DNA of 64,000 nucleotides from Drosophila miranda. Its lineage: Eukaryota; Arthropoda; Insecta; Diptera; Drosophilidae. Where the stretch lies: the NCBI RefSeq assembly GCF_003369915.1, contig NC_046677.1, positions 21,346,913-21,410,912 of the forward strand. Direction: 5' to 3'. The first letter of the stretch is position 1; every line of letters starts with the position of its first letter. Below are positions 49,767 to 63,800 of this stretch, piece by piece. The notes beneath the pieces were generated by a model. That model was not told the DNA's origin, did no database searches, and worked only from the letters and a program-made list of their open reading frames with translations. The position numbers were made by a program, and so were the translations under genes.

Positions 49767-52700
49767 CACTGGAGACGCAACACACAAACCGAATTTCAAA
49801 TTCAGAGCACAAGAAACCGGTTCGAGAGAGCGCAGCACAGTCTTGAAGCTCGGCTCAAGCTCAAGAGCTCAACCTAGTGGCCGGCTTTCATGCAGGTTCG
49901 TCTCGAACATGCTTGAGCTGTCACCGAACACCGGTTTAGAACGTTCACTCACGCCCCAACACAACACACCGCCGTTCCGTGGCTCATTAAAGCCGCTCGA
50001 GCCACATAAAAATCTTTTACTATTTTTTATTTTTATTGTTCAAGAAGAGAAAGTGTTACGCCAATTGATTGTTTAATTAATTTTCTTTCTGCTTCGGCCC
50101 TCTGCTGCTGGCTGGTTGGCGTCTTCTTCTGGCCCGCTCAAGTTCGGCCAGAAGCAACCACGTCCGTGTCCAAGAGCAATGTAGATGACCATGGCCCAGG
50201 GCAAACAAAAATGCATGAAAGCTAAATAGATATATTCGCAGTGCATAATACCCTGAGGTATAGCGAGGTCTAGATAGATTTTAATTTATAAATTCTTCTA
50301 TTATATGTATATTTTAGATTAAGTTTTTATCGAATAAAAATTAGAAACCTTAGTTTTTTAGCTTGCAAAAATTCTTAGGAATACAGAGATTAGATCTCTG
50401 TTTCTTGGCAAAGTGTTAGTACCCCGCCCATGTTCAAAGGGTACAACAAGCGTGGCCCACTGTCAGAGTAAAAGTTTTGCACAATGCGCTTCATTTGTTG
50501 GCCATTTGACAACTTCTTTTGCTGCTTCTGTGGCTGCGCTGCTTTCATATGTGGCTCGCTGGCCTGCTCTTTGCTTCATTCTTTGGTTCGAGCGCCATTT
50601 GCAATTGTGTCTGTGTGCCTTTTTGTCTACGGACTAATGTGTCAACTGTACCACCGAGCGAACCAACTACTGCCGTACTGACTGTCGAACCCAATGAATT
50701 ATGCATTCGGGCAAGTTACAACTTTCCAAATTGCTTTCGGATGGTATGGTCTTGTTGTTAGTGGCTGTGCTGTTGCTGTGTTGTTGCCAAATAGAAAACT
50801 CTAACCGCTTATTTGCACTTAGACTTTCGCGCGATCTTCAATTAAGATAAATGTCTTGCCTGCCCTGGTTGCAAATTAAAGAAATATTATACCTTGGGCC
50901 AAAGCCAAAAGCGTGTGGTCCGAACCGAGTATCAGAACCAAATCGTTATCTATTACAAGTATTTGTGTTATCCATTAAATATTCATTACTATTGGTATAA
51001 CATAATCCATTGGTGGATCTAAGAAACTATGTATCAACTCTCTTATGCGGCAGTCTCTACGAAACATTCTGGAACCTTGGTTAGCTCTCTACGGGTCGTC
51101 GCCCTATAAGAGCTTTCACTATTGTGTGTATTGCAAGTGTGTAGAAGAAAATTGTAAACGTATTTGGTATTGCATTTACAAGAGAAGATCATCGTTTCTT
51201 TTGCTTATCGACTACTTTTTACACTCCACACTCCCAAAAAAAAAACCGTTACTAAACCCAATTAATTTAAAAGATACCCAGATATACGTATACGTAATAT
51301 GTGCTATAACAACGGTACATAAAGCATACGCCCCATGGGTTATATAAAAACGTCGCTGTAAATTACAATTATATAACGCAAAAAGTGATAAAAAAGAGGA
51401 AGAGTACAAACACAAAGAAGAAACAAGAACAGCACACAAAGAATCCAAGAATCGCAGAGGGAGACGGGAACGGATCGTTGCAGCCAACAAAGAGCCCCAC
51501 GTACACGAGGCCTTTCACAACAGGCGCAGCCGAAGTGTGATGGGGGCAGAGGGGCAGAGGGGCAGAGGAGGGAATATATCGAAGACCCAACCCCAACCTC
51601 AGTCGCAGTCGCAGTTGCAGTTGCAGTCCCCAAGTCTCTTCCCCAAACCCTCAAAATCCCGATGCCAGCGGATGTTGCGATTATTACGAAATAAACGAAG
51701 AATAAGAATGAAAACGAAATGCTTAAGAGAGAGAGAGAGAGGACCACAGACAGACACCACACACACACACACAGATGCAGCGAGTAGGCAGCAGAACGTT
51801 TTATATGTATTATATTATCCCTTTTATAGCAGAAAATGCCAACGGCGCAGGCAGGCAGCGTGCGCCCGAGCTCAGGCACAAGAGCAACAGCCACAGCAAC
51901 AAATTCTTCAGAAATGCTAAATTTAGAGCGCCAACAGGGCCCCTCCAAGCCCCTCCCCCTTAAGTAGGTTGATTGGTCATATCTGTCGCCCCGCTCTTCC
52001 CCTCTCACTGTCTCTTTTGCTGCCTCTGCTTTCGTCAGTTAAGCAATTTGCGCAGTTGCAGACGATTACCAGCAACAACAACAAGAATACGAATAAGAAC
52101 AAGGGTTCATACCAGCTCTGACGTTTGCTTGAACTTTAGCTTGCAACATGGTTGAACTTCTATCGCACACCAGACCAGAGCAGGCAATCGACCCCTTATT
52201 TCAACCAAAAACTGTCTCTTATCGCATTTGATGGTTGATTTTCTCTTTCCTCTGCTTCGTAAATCATATTTCTGTTCTACGGAGGCAGACAGCCACACAA
52301 ATACAGTCCGTTTGATACCCTGCAGCCGAGCCATGTCCGTCTGTCTATTTATCAAGTTAATCTCTTAGTTTAGGGAGAAAATTTTAGTTTCAAAGCTTCA
52401 AGGTCATGGAGGCTGTGCACTCTGTACTTAGTACTATTATTTATTTTCAGCTTGTTGATGCAATATTTGCATATTGCTGAAAAAATTCGATTACGCAAAA
52501 AGCTCTCCCCGAACAACAGTTCTAAGAATTTTCACTCGTCAGCTTAATTGGCAATTTTCATTTTTGCTGAGTAATGGGAAATGCATGTGATGTCATGCGC
52601 AGGTTGAGAGACGATCGCTGCTGCGGGGGCATGGGTATGGGCTATGGGAAGACGGAAATCATTTTTATGGAAACTTTTCTCCTGTTTCTCGACTCCGAAA

Positions 52701-54029
52701 GATTACAAATCGTAAGATGAAATTACATCATTTTTAGTTAAGCGATTTACATACTATATAATCTTAATCAGCAAGTGGGTTCATTAGAGTGGTTCTAAAC
52801 AAAAATAATAAGTAATTATATTAAGTGTGGAATGTCGTATTGGAATACTGTTACAGCTGGGAAAACTTCTCTTCGATTTTTCCTGAACAAAACCGAAAGA
52901 GCCTCTGGGGTTAAGGACCAGCCTAATCCAAATGCAATTCTGTCATAATACTTGAGTCTGTTTACAGCACAAACACGCACACAGAATGTGTGGAATGGGA
53001 GAGTAGGGGGGGAGTGGCGCAGTCATTGGCATGTATACATATCAATTTAATTGTAAGTATGCATAAATATTTCAACTGTTACGGGGGTGTGGGGTAGGCC
53101 ACAATCCGCCATACTTAACGAGCCTTTTGCGTTGGAACAGATCCAGTCGAACGCACACACACACACACACAGACCGAGTAAGCGAAAGAGAGAGAGAGAG
53201 ATGGAAAGACAGAAGTCCAGCCAGACAGACATTCCATTACATTACCCTGAATATTTTACATAGAACAAGAAGGGGGAAATCCAAGGAAGAAGCAGCAGCA
53301 AAGGGAGCAGCATCAGTCCAAGAGGTTCGATGCGACTACCCCACCAATTGCCAGCTGCGCATTTTTATAATGCACAAACACACACCCATACGCTGTGCTA
53401 ATTTATACAACAATAATGCGAGAAAATTTTTTTTGTTCTTATTTTTGCGCCGCAGCCAAAATGATCTTATTGGAATACTCACACACACTCGCACACATGC
53501 AGAAAACATACACAGGCAGGCTGTCAGGCAGGGGCGCTGCAACCGAACCCAGCGAACGAACCAAGCGAACGAACGACTGATTTGTTCAGCCTTGAACTTC
53601 TGTTGGAGTGCATTAACTCTGCGGACAGCGCTGCTGGCTGCGCTGCGTTGCCTCTGCTTCGCTGCTCTGCTGCTGCTGCTGCTGCTGCTGCTCTCTCGCA
53701 GAACTTTTATAAATGGCACACATACGCAATGTGTGGCTATGTGTTTGGACAGAATGACAGAGTGAGGGAGAGGCAGACAGAGTGTGACTGTAACATGGTT
53801 TTGTTCTGTGGCATTCTCTCGGCCGGCTGTCTGATCTTGCTGTTTCCACTGTAACGGTGTGCGTGTCCTGATGTCACTGCAAGAGCATGTGTGTGTGTGT
53901 GTGTGTGTTTGTGCGCCTTTATGTAATCTAGAATGTGGTCTTATTTACACAGCAGCTGTATGAGGGAGATGGAATGAGAGTTCTCCTCTGCTGGCACCCC
54001 CATTGCAGGATTGTATTACATAAGCGACA

Positions 54030-54056
54030 GGCAGGCAGGGCAGGGCAGGGCAGGGC
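54030..54056. repeat. (CAGGG)n short tandem
   Basis: Repeats of GGCAG/GGGCA type (five-base period) in a GA/CA-rich island. Confidence 0.65.
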
Positions 54057-56968
54057 GATAAGTTTCGCTTTTTTATGCACATGTGGGCGTGGTAGCACAC
54101 CACACATACAAACACAAACAAAGACCGAACACAAACACACGAACACAGGCACACTCCTTTTGTCTGTCGAGTATTTTGAACCTTCCAGGCGCTGGCCTTG
54201 AACCTACTACTGTCGATCGGAACGGACAACGACGGTGGCGGCGACGTCTCGGCTCTGCTCTGCTCTGCAGAGTGTTTGCAAAACAGATACCCCACACACA
54301 CACACACACACGCAGAGCCCCTTATGAGTGGGGAGTTATAAAAACAACTTCAATTCAGTTTTATTTTTTTTTTGTGTACCCCTACATAGGGTATTACAAT
54401 TTGAACGATGGATGTAGGGACAATGGAAGGAAGCATATTCTCAGTGTTTTTTTTTGTTTAAATAGTCCTAAAGCAGGAAATCTTTTAGAATGAAAGTCAT
54501 ATACATATATCATATATCTGCTATAGAACCGATCGATCTGCCAGGGTATCAAAAGCTTCGGCCCCCCCGTTGGCCAGGCCTTATATTTTCTCATTCTCAT
54601 TCTTGTTTTCATTCTCTTTTGTTCTTGTTCTTGGCGAGTGCAAGTGAGCCCACAGTTGTTGGTTTTGCCATTCACATTGGGGACGAGACTCGTATTTGCC
54701 TGACCCCACACAACATTGCACGCACACACACACACACATGCACGTTTTTATATGCATCTCATTATGTGTGTGTGTTTGAGTCTGTCGCAAGACCTTGAGA
54801 TCGTTTCTTGGCGTGTTGGGACCCCTCACACTTTTTTCTCCGCTCTGCTACCGCACCAGCCTCCCCCTAAACAGAGAAACAACTGTTTTTACACCCTGTA
54901 CAGACATACCAGAACAAGTGTACCTGGTAACTTTTGTGGGGACAGATCCCTCATAAGCTACATCCATCCATCCATCTGTTGCAATTGAAGACCACAAGAG
55001 GTGGAGTAACCAAATATTTCTGCAGGAAAGACCGACCAGGGATGTGGTAGTCATAATTTAGAAGACGTGGTAGAGATATACCAAATTATCTATTGAAATG
55101 CAACCCTATCGGTTCATTCAGAAGAAGAAGCTAGTAATATGTAGTACGTTTTACAGTAAATGCTTCCAAATAGAGTTTTTTATCACCCAGAAAGTGTATG
55201 AAGCTCTTATCTAAAGTATTTGAAAAACTAGAGACAAGAAATTGCTCAACTTTGTTCTCGTTTGTATCCACAAATATCCTATTGGGTGTCGCAAATATTA
55301 GCCTAGCCTACAATTAGCTAATTTTCCACTTATAAATCTGAGCATATGGTTTACGATTATAGCGTTCTGCCTTGCTCTGTGTGTTCTTTCTGTTACCGAC
55401 TTCAATATTTGATTTTCTGCCAGCTTATCTGCACCCAGGGCCACGCCAGTTGGTTGCTCTGGGTCTGGGTTTGGGCTACGGCTGTGGGTCCCTCTCTCTA
55501 TGTATGTCGATTACGAATGCATTCCGCTTATCACTCTCGATAAGTGCCACCAATTTGTATATGCATATGTAAATGTGTACATGTGGAGTGCAGCCGTCAG
55601 CTGTGGCCTTTGTTTCAATATTTATCGAGTCATTCTGTTTATATACATTTGTATGTGTATGTGTATGTGGGTGGTGGAAATAATTCTAGATTTGATAAAT
55701 GACGGAGTTTCAGGATTTCAGTGAAGTGAGCGACCGATAAGCAGGCAAAAATTCACATACTGACGCTTTCTTTCCACCATGTTTGACCGATTCGTTACCC
55801 AGAATTCGGGTTCAAGGATGTTGAAACAAAAGTGAACTGCGATTTCGGTTTTGTTTACGACTTCTATTGCATCACTTGGGTTCCATTTTGCGATTACATA
55901 GTACACATATTTTAATATGTATTTGCCTCTCTAATTGACGGTAATTGTTTCATTTCTGAGTCACATTTGAATCACGAAAACTGCACACAATAATCTTCAA
56001 TCGATAATTCGTTTATAATCATCGTTTGGTTTAGTCGTCAAGCCTTAAGTTTTGATGATAAAAGTTGATCTGATGGGTGTGAAATATGTTATGTAACCGC
56101 TCTCAAGTCAAGACTCATGCGTAAGCGGATTTTAAACGGCTAAATCGATTAAGCTAGATTTGCTAAATGGTTATTAGCAGATTTATAGACATTCAAAATA
56201 AAATTTTAAATTAAGTTCTTTCAGAGAACTAAAATTCTTTAGTTTTCATATGTAAAAGATAAGAAGCAAGACATACATTTTCGCATGCTGCTGCATGATA
56301 TATTCCGCATTATATAGGAAACATCATTTAATTAAGAAGATATACATATGTATGTAACCCTGTGAAAAAGAGCACATACAATGCCCTGAATCTCTGCTGA
56401 TTCGCGTCTTTATTTTGTATCCCCTTTGGCATCCTCTCATTTATGAGCTCTACATTGAGATTTATGGGTTCATTAACGACAAGTAAACAATTCTTTAAAT
56501 CTTGAAAATATAAAAAATATATGCCTGACCAAATGTGGTTCTACTTTCATCTGTAAGGTATTTTATTACTACGTGCATGAAGATGATGTTCAGCCGTTTT
56601 TCATTCAGATCGGCACAACGTGACTCAGTCACTTATAGGAACTACCGGAAATTTGTCATCGATATTTAAGTATACTTTTATAAACGGTTCATTAAGCTCA
56701 AAAGTCAATTTGTGTGGAATAGAGGAATACACAACTTTCTTGGGGTTCTTACGTCAGAACAAAAAATACAATTTCTATTTTTTTATTTACTCTGTGAGCT
56801 TAAAATTATAAGCAATATTATGGAAAATAAAACTAATATTCATTGTGTGATTTAAGGGGAGTTTAACGGATATGCACTGATGTCATAGGGAAAAACTAAC
56901 CATAACTGATTAATAAATAAACTAACAAAGGGTTACGTGCAAATATATTATATATTTATAATAAAATT

Positions 56969-57872
56969 ATGAGCAATAGGCATTTGCATAGACTCCAAAA
57001 GAGTAAAAGGGAAACTAACTTTGCAAAGGTAACGTTTTGCAGTGAAGGAAAAGAGATTTTTCCAGAAAATGAGAAAGGTAAAACCTGCTCAGACGCTTTA
57101 GATGAGCTCAAAAAAACGACGGGTAAATAGAAGTTTGTTTCCAATGAATAGTGGAAAAAATACATCTAAGTAAGTATTTATATACTTTTAGAAACTCTGC
57201 AACTGGAGAATGCATTTTATCGTGGTAAGACTAATAAAGATTAATAGAAAAACATTTGTTTAATCAAATTAATTCAAAACATTTTTTTAGATCAATTGAA
57301 AGCAGTGGTCCAAATGTTGGCGGATCAAACTGTTTTAATCATGCAGCTGGTCAAGCAGAAGACGAAAATGAGTCCCATTCGGAAACAGTTCCCAATAAAA
57401 TGTGAGGAAAATTTAATAAAATTGGAAAAAGAATTAAAATGAAATAGGAACATTTATGTAAGTAAATCTAAACTCTAAATTGTAATTGACTTTTTTCTTT
57501 GTCTTATCTTCATACATATTTTAATGATTCAATTACAGATAACAGTAATGAAATCAATTAATCAGCCAGCTGGCGTTTTAACCAGCTTGCACTTTATTCT
57601 GAGTGAGGACATTGTTCTGGCATATAACGTCGATGGGGTCTAAGGGAAGACGGCCCTTAGGACCCACAAAGAATTTTTTGCAGCTTTGCTAGGTAAACTA
57701 CCATTTAGACTTCTAGAGTTTAAAACATATATTAATTACAGAATGTATTCCGCCTGGAGATGAGCCCCCCGAACGCATTTTACGCAAGGCAATGCATAGG
57801 ATGAAGAAGAGGGTATTTAAAAAGAAATGTCTTACAAAGAACCAGGAACAGGCTAAGCAGCATACAACTTAA
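56969..57872 (+). pseudogene. decayed DUF4806-like gene, two in-frame stops
   Basis: Five exons can be joined with good splice sites and consistent phases: 56969-57122, 57192-57224, 57291-57457, 57539-57692 and 57742-57872. The inferred product starts MSNRHLHRLQKSKRETNFAK, has a helical segment with DQLKAVVQMLADQTVLIMQL, then FPIKCEENLIKLEKELK, the VLTSLHFILSEDIVLAYNVDG segment typical of DUF4806, and a basic C-terminal helix with ILRKAMHRMKKRVFKKK. TGA at 57440 and TAA at 57641 interrupt the frame inside the conserved domain, each one substitution from a sense codon. DUF4806 proteins are abundant, poorly characterised and fast-evolving in Drosophila. The family call is from pattern memory and is moderate. 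Intact splice sites suggest recent loss. Confidence 0.55.
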
Positions 57873-60800
57873 TATTATATTATATTAATATTATATCTAT
57901 ATTGTATATGCAGCTGCGATCTGTCTATATTATGTTGACATAGAACTTTATCCATTAAAGATATATCTCTGGTAGGATTTCAGAGAAATAAATAGTATTC
58001 ACACAAAGTCTGTATCTGTAATCTATATTACATAGTGTTTCAAGTAAATAGGCAGATATACAACTATACATATAATATATATTCGTGTACAAGTTTACAT
58101 ACATATGTACATACATACATATACATACATATGAACGATGGCTAACCATTCCCCATCTCATTCTAGAATCAAGATTCCTCAGACGTTACAATCTGGTTTT
58201 CATACCCTCTGAAATGTATATGTAAATTCTGTTACACTCTCCCACACACACGCACACACACACACGTGCACACTTGCACTTGCTGTCTGTCTGGCTGGCC
58301 GTCTCATTCACTCTCCCTCTCTGCTCCTGTGAAACACTTGTCTGCCTCTCTCTCTCTTTCTGTTCCTGTCTGCGCTTTCTGTGGGAGGGGAGGGAGTCTG
58401 TTTGCTTGTAAATATCCGTTATATGCGAGTTGTTCTCGAATATGTACGAGAGGAGAGAGTGTGTGCATACTTGTGCGATGAAACAAAGAAACAACTTTTC
58501 TGTTGCACTGTTTGTTTCGAATATGTGTGTGTGCTGTGGCCGCCAACGCAACGTCGCGTCGTAGTTGTAATTGTTCTCGCTGTTTTTGTCGCTGTCAAGT
58601 CCAAGCCGTCCGACGACTTCCGCGTGCAAAAACGCGCGTAATCTCTCCATAGACGCAACACCCAGACATCAGAAGTTCTATATGCGTTCTAATGGCGCTG
58701 CTCTCACTCTTTCTCACTCTCTCTCTCGAGACAGAGAGACGCACCTGCACTTGTTTTAGTAGTTGGTTCGTTGTTTGTTTGCTTAGTGATTCGCTTTTAT
58801 CTCAAGCACCGCGTAAAGTTTAAGGTTTATGAATGAAACGCAGATACAACTACAGAAACAGCTACAACAAACACGACACAATACTGCAAATAATCGAGTG
58901 AATGCCTCTATTAAACGTCCCAGCAAGGGCAGCGGGGAGTGTCGTCAGTCTGTGGCGTGAGTCAGTGGCGTGCTCGTGATAATCATCGCGACCGACGCGA
59001 AGAAAGACTGACAAGGAGAGCAGACAGAGAGTGAGAGAGAGATCAGAGTTGAGAGCGGCGCCGAAAATTTAGCGATAGGCTTTTGGTACCCTGTGTTGCT
59101 TGGGTACATTAGGCTATCATCGTTATTGGCCTAAGGCCTTTCCTTTAACAAACCAAAATATTAGAGCTATTGGTTTACCAAAATATAAAGTTTCCGAGTC
59201 TAGAAAGAATGTCTTCATCAGTCAACGGAGAACAAAATGTATATCTCCCGGGACACCTGACCTCCCTATATACATATTAGGGTTTTATACACACAGTATT
59301 ATTGGAACTTTTATAAAATATTTGATTGTGAGGATTATATGTCTCCATGCTACGTTAAACAAATACAGGGTATTCCCTGCGTGTACTACTTGTCTTTTTG
59401 CTTACTTGTTTTTGTTGGATGAAATGTTTTGGCTTTTTGTTTTGATCGCGACGTTTTCGGTTGTTTCTTTTTATATTTGTTCCGGTCTCACGTGTTGTTG
59501 TTTATTGGGTTATTGCATATATTATATGCACAAATATATACATATAGTATGTAAAAACTATATATGGGGTTTATTTGCGTCTCTTTTAATTTACATTCAC
59601 ATATATGTTAACGTATGCATTACATACGTACAGACATACATTGTACATATATGAAGAATTGCATATTTTCAATTTCATTAATTGCGCCACAAATTACAAA
59701 AGAAAAGGCTAAAAGGCGCGGCACAGCACACTGCGCAGCAGTTCAGTTATGAAATTCTTGGCGTCGCCGCTGGCCGCGGCTTTCGTCGTTGGGTTTTTGG
59801 CCTTTTGTTTTTGAAATTTCACTTTTCGCTAGAATTTTCGAAGCAGACTTTAGTTTGTTTGTTTTTTTTTGTGGTTGTGGTTGTTGTTGTTGTTGTTGCC
59901 GCAGCGCCAAACCAATCGAAAATGAAATTGTTGCAGGCCGGTCGCAGTCGCAGCCGCAGCGCTGCTGCAGTCATCGCAGTCGACGTCAACGTTGCAGCAG
60001 CAGCGTACTCAAATGTTCTAAGAGAGAGAGAGAGAGAGAGCGGGAGAACAAAACGATCGAGAGCGAGCAAGTTTGAGCAAAGGAGAGCCAGACACAGAAG
60101 GCGCAGCTGTTGAAGCCTTTGGCGCATCGTAATTCTTCAAGCAGTACGAGGACAGACGACCCCTCTATACATACCCCCTCCACCCACACGATTTACATTG
60201 TCACGGGCGAACAAGTTCAATGCTAAGCTACAACATGTTGGCCATCGAACATGCTCGCGTTGCATGCTGCGGTTTGGCTCGCTGCTCTGTTGTACGACCC
60301 AGTTTATTCTTTGTTGCCGTTGCTTTTTTTGAACGCTGTTGTTTGTTGTTGCTGCTTTTGGTGTTCCCATCTCTTACCGTTGTTTGGTGTTCGTGTTCTT
60401 TAACGGGGGCCCCGCTTTCTCTTTTTATTTTGGCCAAGTCAATTGATATGCTGCGCTATGTTTTGATGTTTGATGTTGGGAGTCAGTCGCGGCAAACTAG
60501 CCCTCCTCCCCCCCCTTTTGTCGATCGTTCTCAAATCGTGCTTGATCTTAGCTTCAACCCGAAATCGAATACCAATTCATGTTCGCTATAATGGTTGAGG
60601 GCCCCAACACGAACGAGCAGACACAGCTTTGCATGAGTCAGGATTATTCACAGACACTCAAATGTATAGATGTGTGTTCTTCTTCAACCTCTCCATCCAT
60701 ACACTAGGTCCCATATTTAATCGTACACCCACATGAAATACGCCTAAATTCTGATAAGAGTTATTTATCAAGTACGTTAGTACCAAGGCACTCCACGAAT

Positions 60801-63800
60801 TCTCCGATTAGTAAACTAGGGCTTTGAAAAATATTCTTATACATACATATGTATACATATGTGTAAAGACAATTTTGTTGGATTGGCTGTGGTTGCTGTT
60901 TGCGACTTTCCCTTTAGAGAATGTTGTACGCATTTTTCGAATACCATAACATTCTCAGTTATTTTTACTTTTCCTGATTTTCACAGAAATTAACTATTAT
61001 TAAATTATCAGATAAATGCATTACGAGTATAGTAATAGAATCTGTTGCGTATGCCAACGACACGCTAAGTAAAAGACGAACGAACTTTGCTCTTAGGGGG
61101 GCGGGTGTACGAGTAAATGCTGGGCAGAGTGTACGTATACGCACACATTTGCTAGTTTAGCATCGTCCTTTATTGCGATGTTAAACTTTTCAAGGTTAAG
61201 TCTTTGGCTGGCGTCGACGGCGTGCAATGACATTTGGTCATGGTGTGGGCAAGGAGGAGGAGGAGGAGCGATGGGTAGGGTAGGGTAGGGCAGGGAGGGC
61301 AAAAGAGGGACCAGAAACATCACACGCCACGCACACAGACGCAACAAACAGTTCGTTCACTTGCCGGGAACTCCTTCTCTCTCTCTGCGTTCTCATATTT
61401 TTCACCCAAGCGTCTGCCGCAATTCCTGTGCGACCACAGTGGTTCGGAGCTGTAAATTATATGCACATAATTAATAAAAGAGCTACAAATGTGCCAAAAA
61501 TTAACAAGTAAATTCTGTGTCAATTAGTAAGGGAGACGCGTCAATAAGGATGCATCGTATTTTACAGTCAAACTTCCTGAAAGCTAACATTCCAACTACG
61601 AATTTTCTCAAACCTGCACATTTGAAGCCACTGTGCCCACTCTCTCTCTCTCTCTCGTTCTATTCGGCTCTCCCAATTCCCTTTCCTTTCCTCCCGATAA
61701 TAGTCTGCTCTGCTCTGCCCGTCTGGATGTTGTTGCTCACGTTCTCCCTGCCGGCTGCACGCTACGCTTTTCGGCTCTACAGTTTTCGAGCATCGTTCTG
61801 CCTTCGAGCAAGGACAATGCCGTTGCATACGTGATCGAACAAGTCGCAAAGACCGCTAGGCAGACGACGAAATTTCATTAGCATGGCCCGAGCTTACATA
61901 AGGCCGAGCACAGGAGAGCGGCAGGAAGAGGTCTCAGCAGCGCTGCCTGTTTGTGTGCGTTTGTGTGTGTGTGTAGGGGCGTCGTCTGCTGTTGCTCAGT
62001 GAAAGGGAAAGGTTATTAGACTCGTCCTGGGGACATGGTGGGGGCCCAGACATTGGCCGCTGCTGCTGCCTCTGCTGCTCCTTATTGTTATAATAACCTT
62101 TCGGTTTTCTGTTTTCGCTTTTCGGTTTTGGCGGAGGGATTTGTCGACGGAAGAGCATGGCATGGATGGTTGGATGGACGGACGTGGCAGGGGGATCCAG
62201 GACAGCATCTTGCGTGGGAGGATAGCAGGAGGGACTCGCACAGATAGGAGCAGAGTCACGAGGCGAGCCACGAGCAGGTCCCCGAAGGCGGAGGTCGGGC
62301 CCCAATACAGAGCAATGACAGTCGTCGACGTAGGTCGGCCGCATGACGAAGGCTCCCTCCCACTCGCTGTCACTTTCTTCCTCTCCCTCTATCTCTCTCT
62401 GTCTCTCTGGGATGGAGGAGCCGACGAACTCTCGGCCCAGTCAAAGGCTCAACATTTTTTTTTTTGGTATGTACATATATCACGGGCATTGACATTGACT
62501 TCAGAAACCTCCAGGCTGGCGTCAGCAAATGGCGTCTTTAGTTGAATGCACGAGGCGGCAGCACGCAGTAAGGTCACAGGGCATGGACCCGTGTCCCGGT
62601 CACAGTCCTCTAGGCCATAGCCACTGAAATCGAGTATTAGATAAACACCAAGTGCGGGACTAATTTCCAAAAAATCTACGAAAATAGAAAACCCAAAAAG
62701 AACTTTGCGTATTTGAGTGTAATAAAACCGTAAATTCAGTGGAAATCTTCTTCAAATTACGAAAGTTTTCTGAACCGCATTAGCCTTTAAGATTTTTTGG
62801 AAGAGCTTTCAGGAGCATTTTACGTTTTCCGAATTAAAGTGAACAATTTATTTCCATCAATTCGTTCAGAAAAAAACGGAATAGTTGTTGACTCGTTGAA
62901 ATGTTAATGTTTGTTGTGTAACTATTGTGGGGGTCTGGGATTTTTCAAGACTCTTTTGTCCCAAATCCCGCTACTTGATCGTTTTATGAGTTTTTGCAGA
63001 GTTTGGTTTTTTGTTGAACAAAAATCCCAAAGAGATAATGTACATAAAATGATACAACTTCAAGTAATTAAATTAGTATAATCCCTGTTTCCGTAGGGAT
63101 TACTTACACATTTCAATATCTATTGTGACAATGGTGCCAAGAAATTAAATGTGCTTTTATCAAATTGTTTATTGTCGGTGGGCGTCATCTACCGAATTAG
63201 TTTGATTATAGGGATACGATCAACTACCAATGTCATTCAAGGTAATGACTCACAAGTGGATTATTAAATTGAAATAGGTCATTGAAATGATCAATTTGGA
63301 AACAAAAATATTAGTTTTGCATTGAAAATATTACGAGTAGATTATCCGTATACTCATGATTCTATTCATGATTGAAAACTGCTGAAAACTGGAATTTCTA
63401 TACACGAATGCACTTTCCCATAGGGCCTTTCCGACTGCGGGTTTATAGATAAATTTTCTTAACTTTAGCAGGGATATCAATTTTTTGCACCCAACAGATA
63501 TTGTATTTACATCCTTTTGAATGAATGTGTTAAAAAATATTTTTTGTAAACAAGTTGCATCTTTTTCAGGATCCACTGGGACACAGGGAGTGGCTAATAC
63601 GAGGCTATCCTAGAGATAGAGAGAGTAAATACGACTACGACTAGGGCAATGTACGCCCAAGGAAAACTACAATTTATATGAATATGAAATTAAAAATCTT
63701 CTGGAAGGATCCAATGCTCCAGAGTTTCTGAGGTCAAGTGCACTTTCCCCAAGCAATAGATTTTCAGTTTATTGCTGTTTTAAAGAGATTTTCCACAGAT

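Larger units (their letters stand above)
41160..56960. other. long non-coding region with GA/CA-rich islands
   Basis: No recognised gene. AT-rich DNA alternates with islands rich in GAGAG, CACACA and TG runs at about 43.2-44.45, 46.0-46.7, 47.4-47.6, 49.0-50.1, 51.4-52.1 and 52.95-54.9 kb. GAGAG runs are GAGA-factor-type sites, and such islands are typical of Drosophila regulatory DNA. They may serve vri, whose promoter is at the low-coordinate end. Open frames inside them are repeat translations. Small orphan frames at 41563-41868 (minus) and 55718-55906 (minus) are treated in the findings. Confidence 0.4.

Noticed and set aside
49546..50076. 176-codon frame with a polyproline stretch
   Set aside because: The prolines are the 49-base poly-C run; the flanks are simple repeats.
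48831..56096. TTATGTAA matches (for example 48831, 49220, 53919, 56089) as VRI/PDP1 binding sites
   Set aside because: An AT-rich eight-base motif occurs by chance several times in 64 kb. There is no clustering near a promoter.
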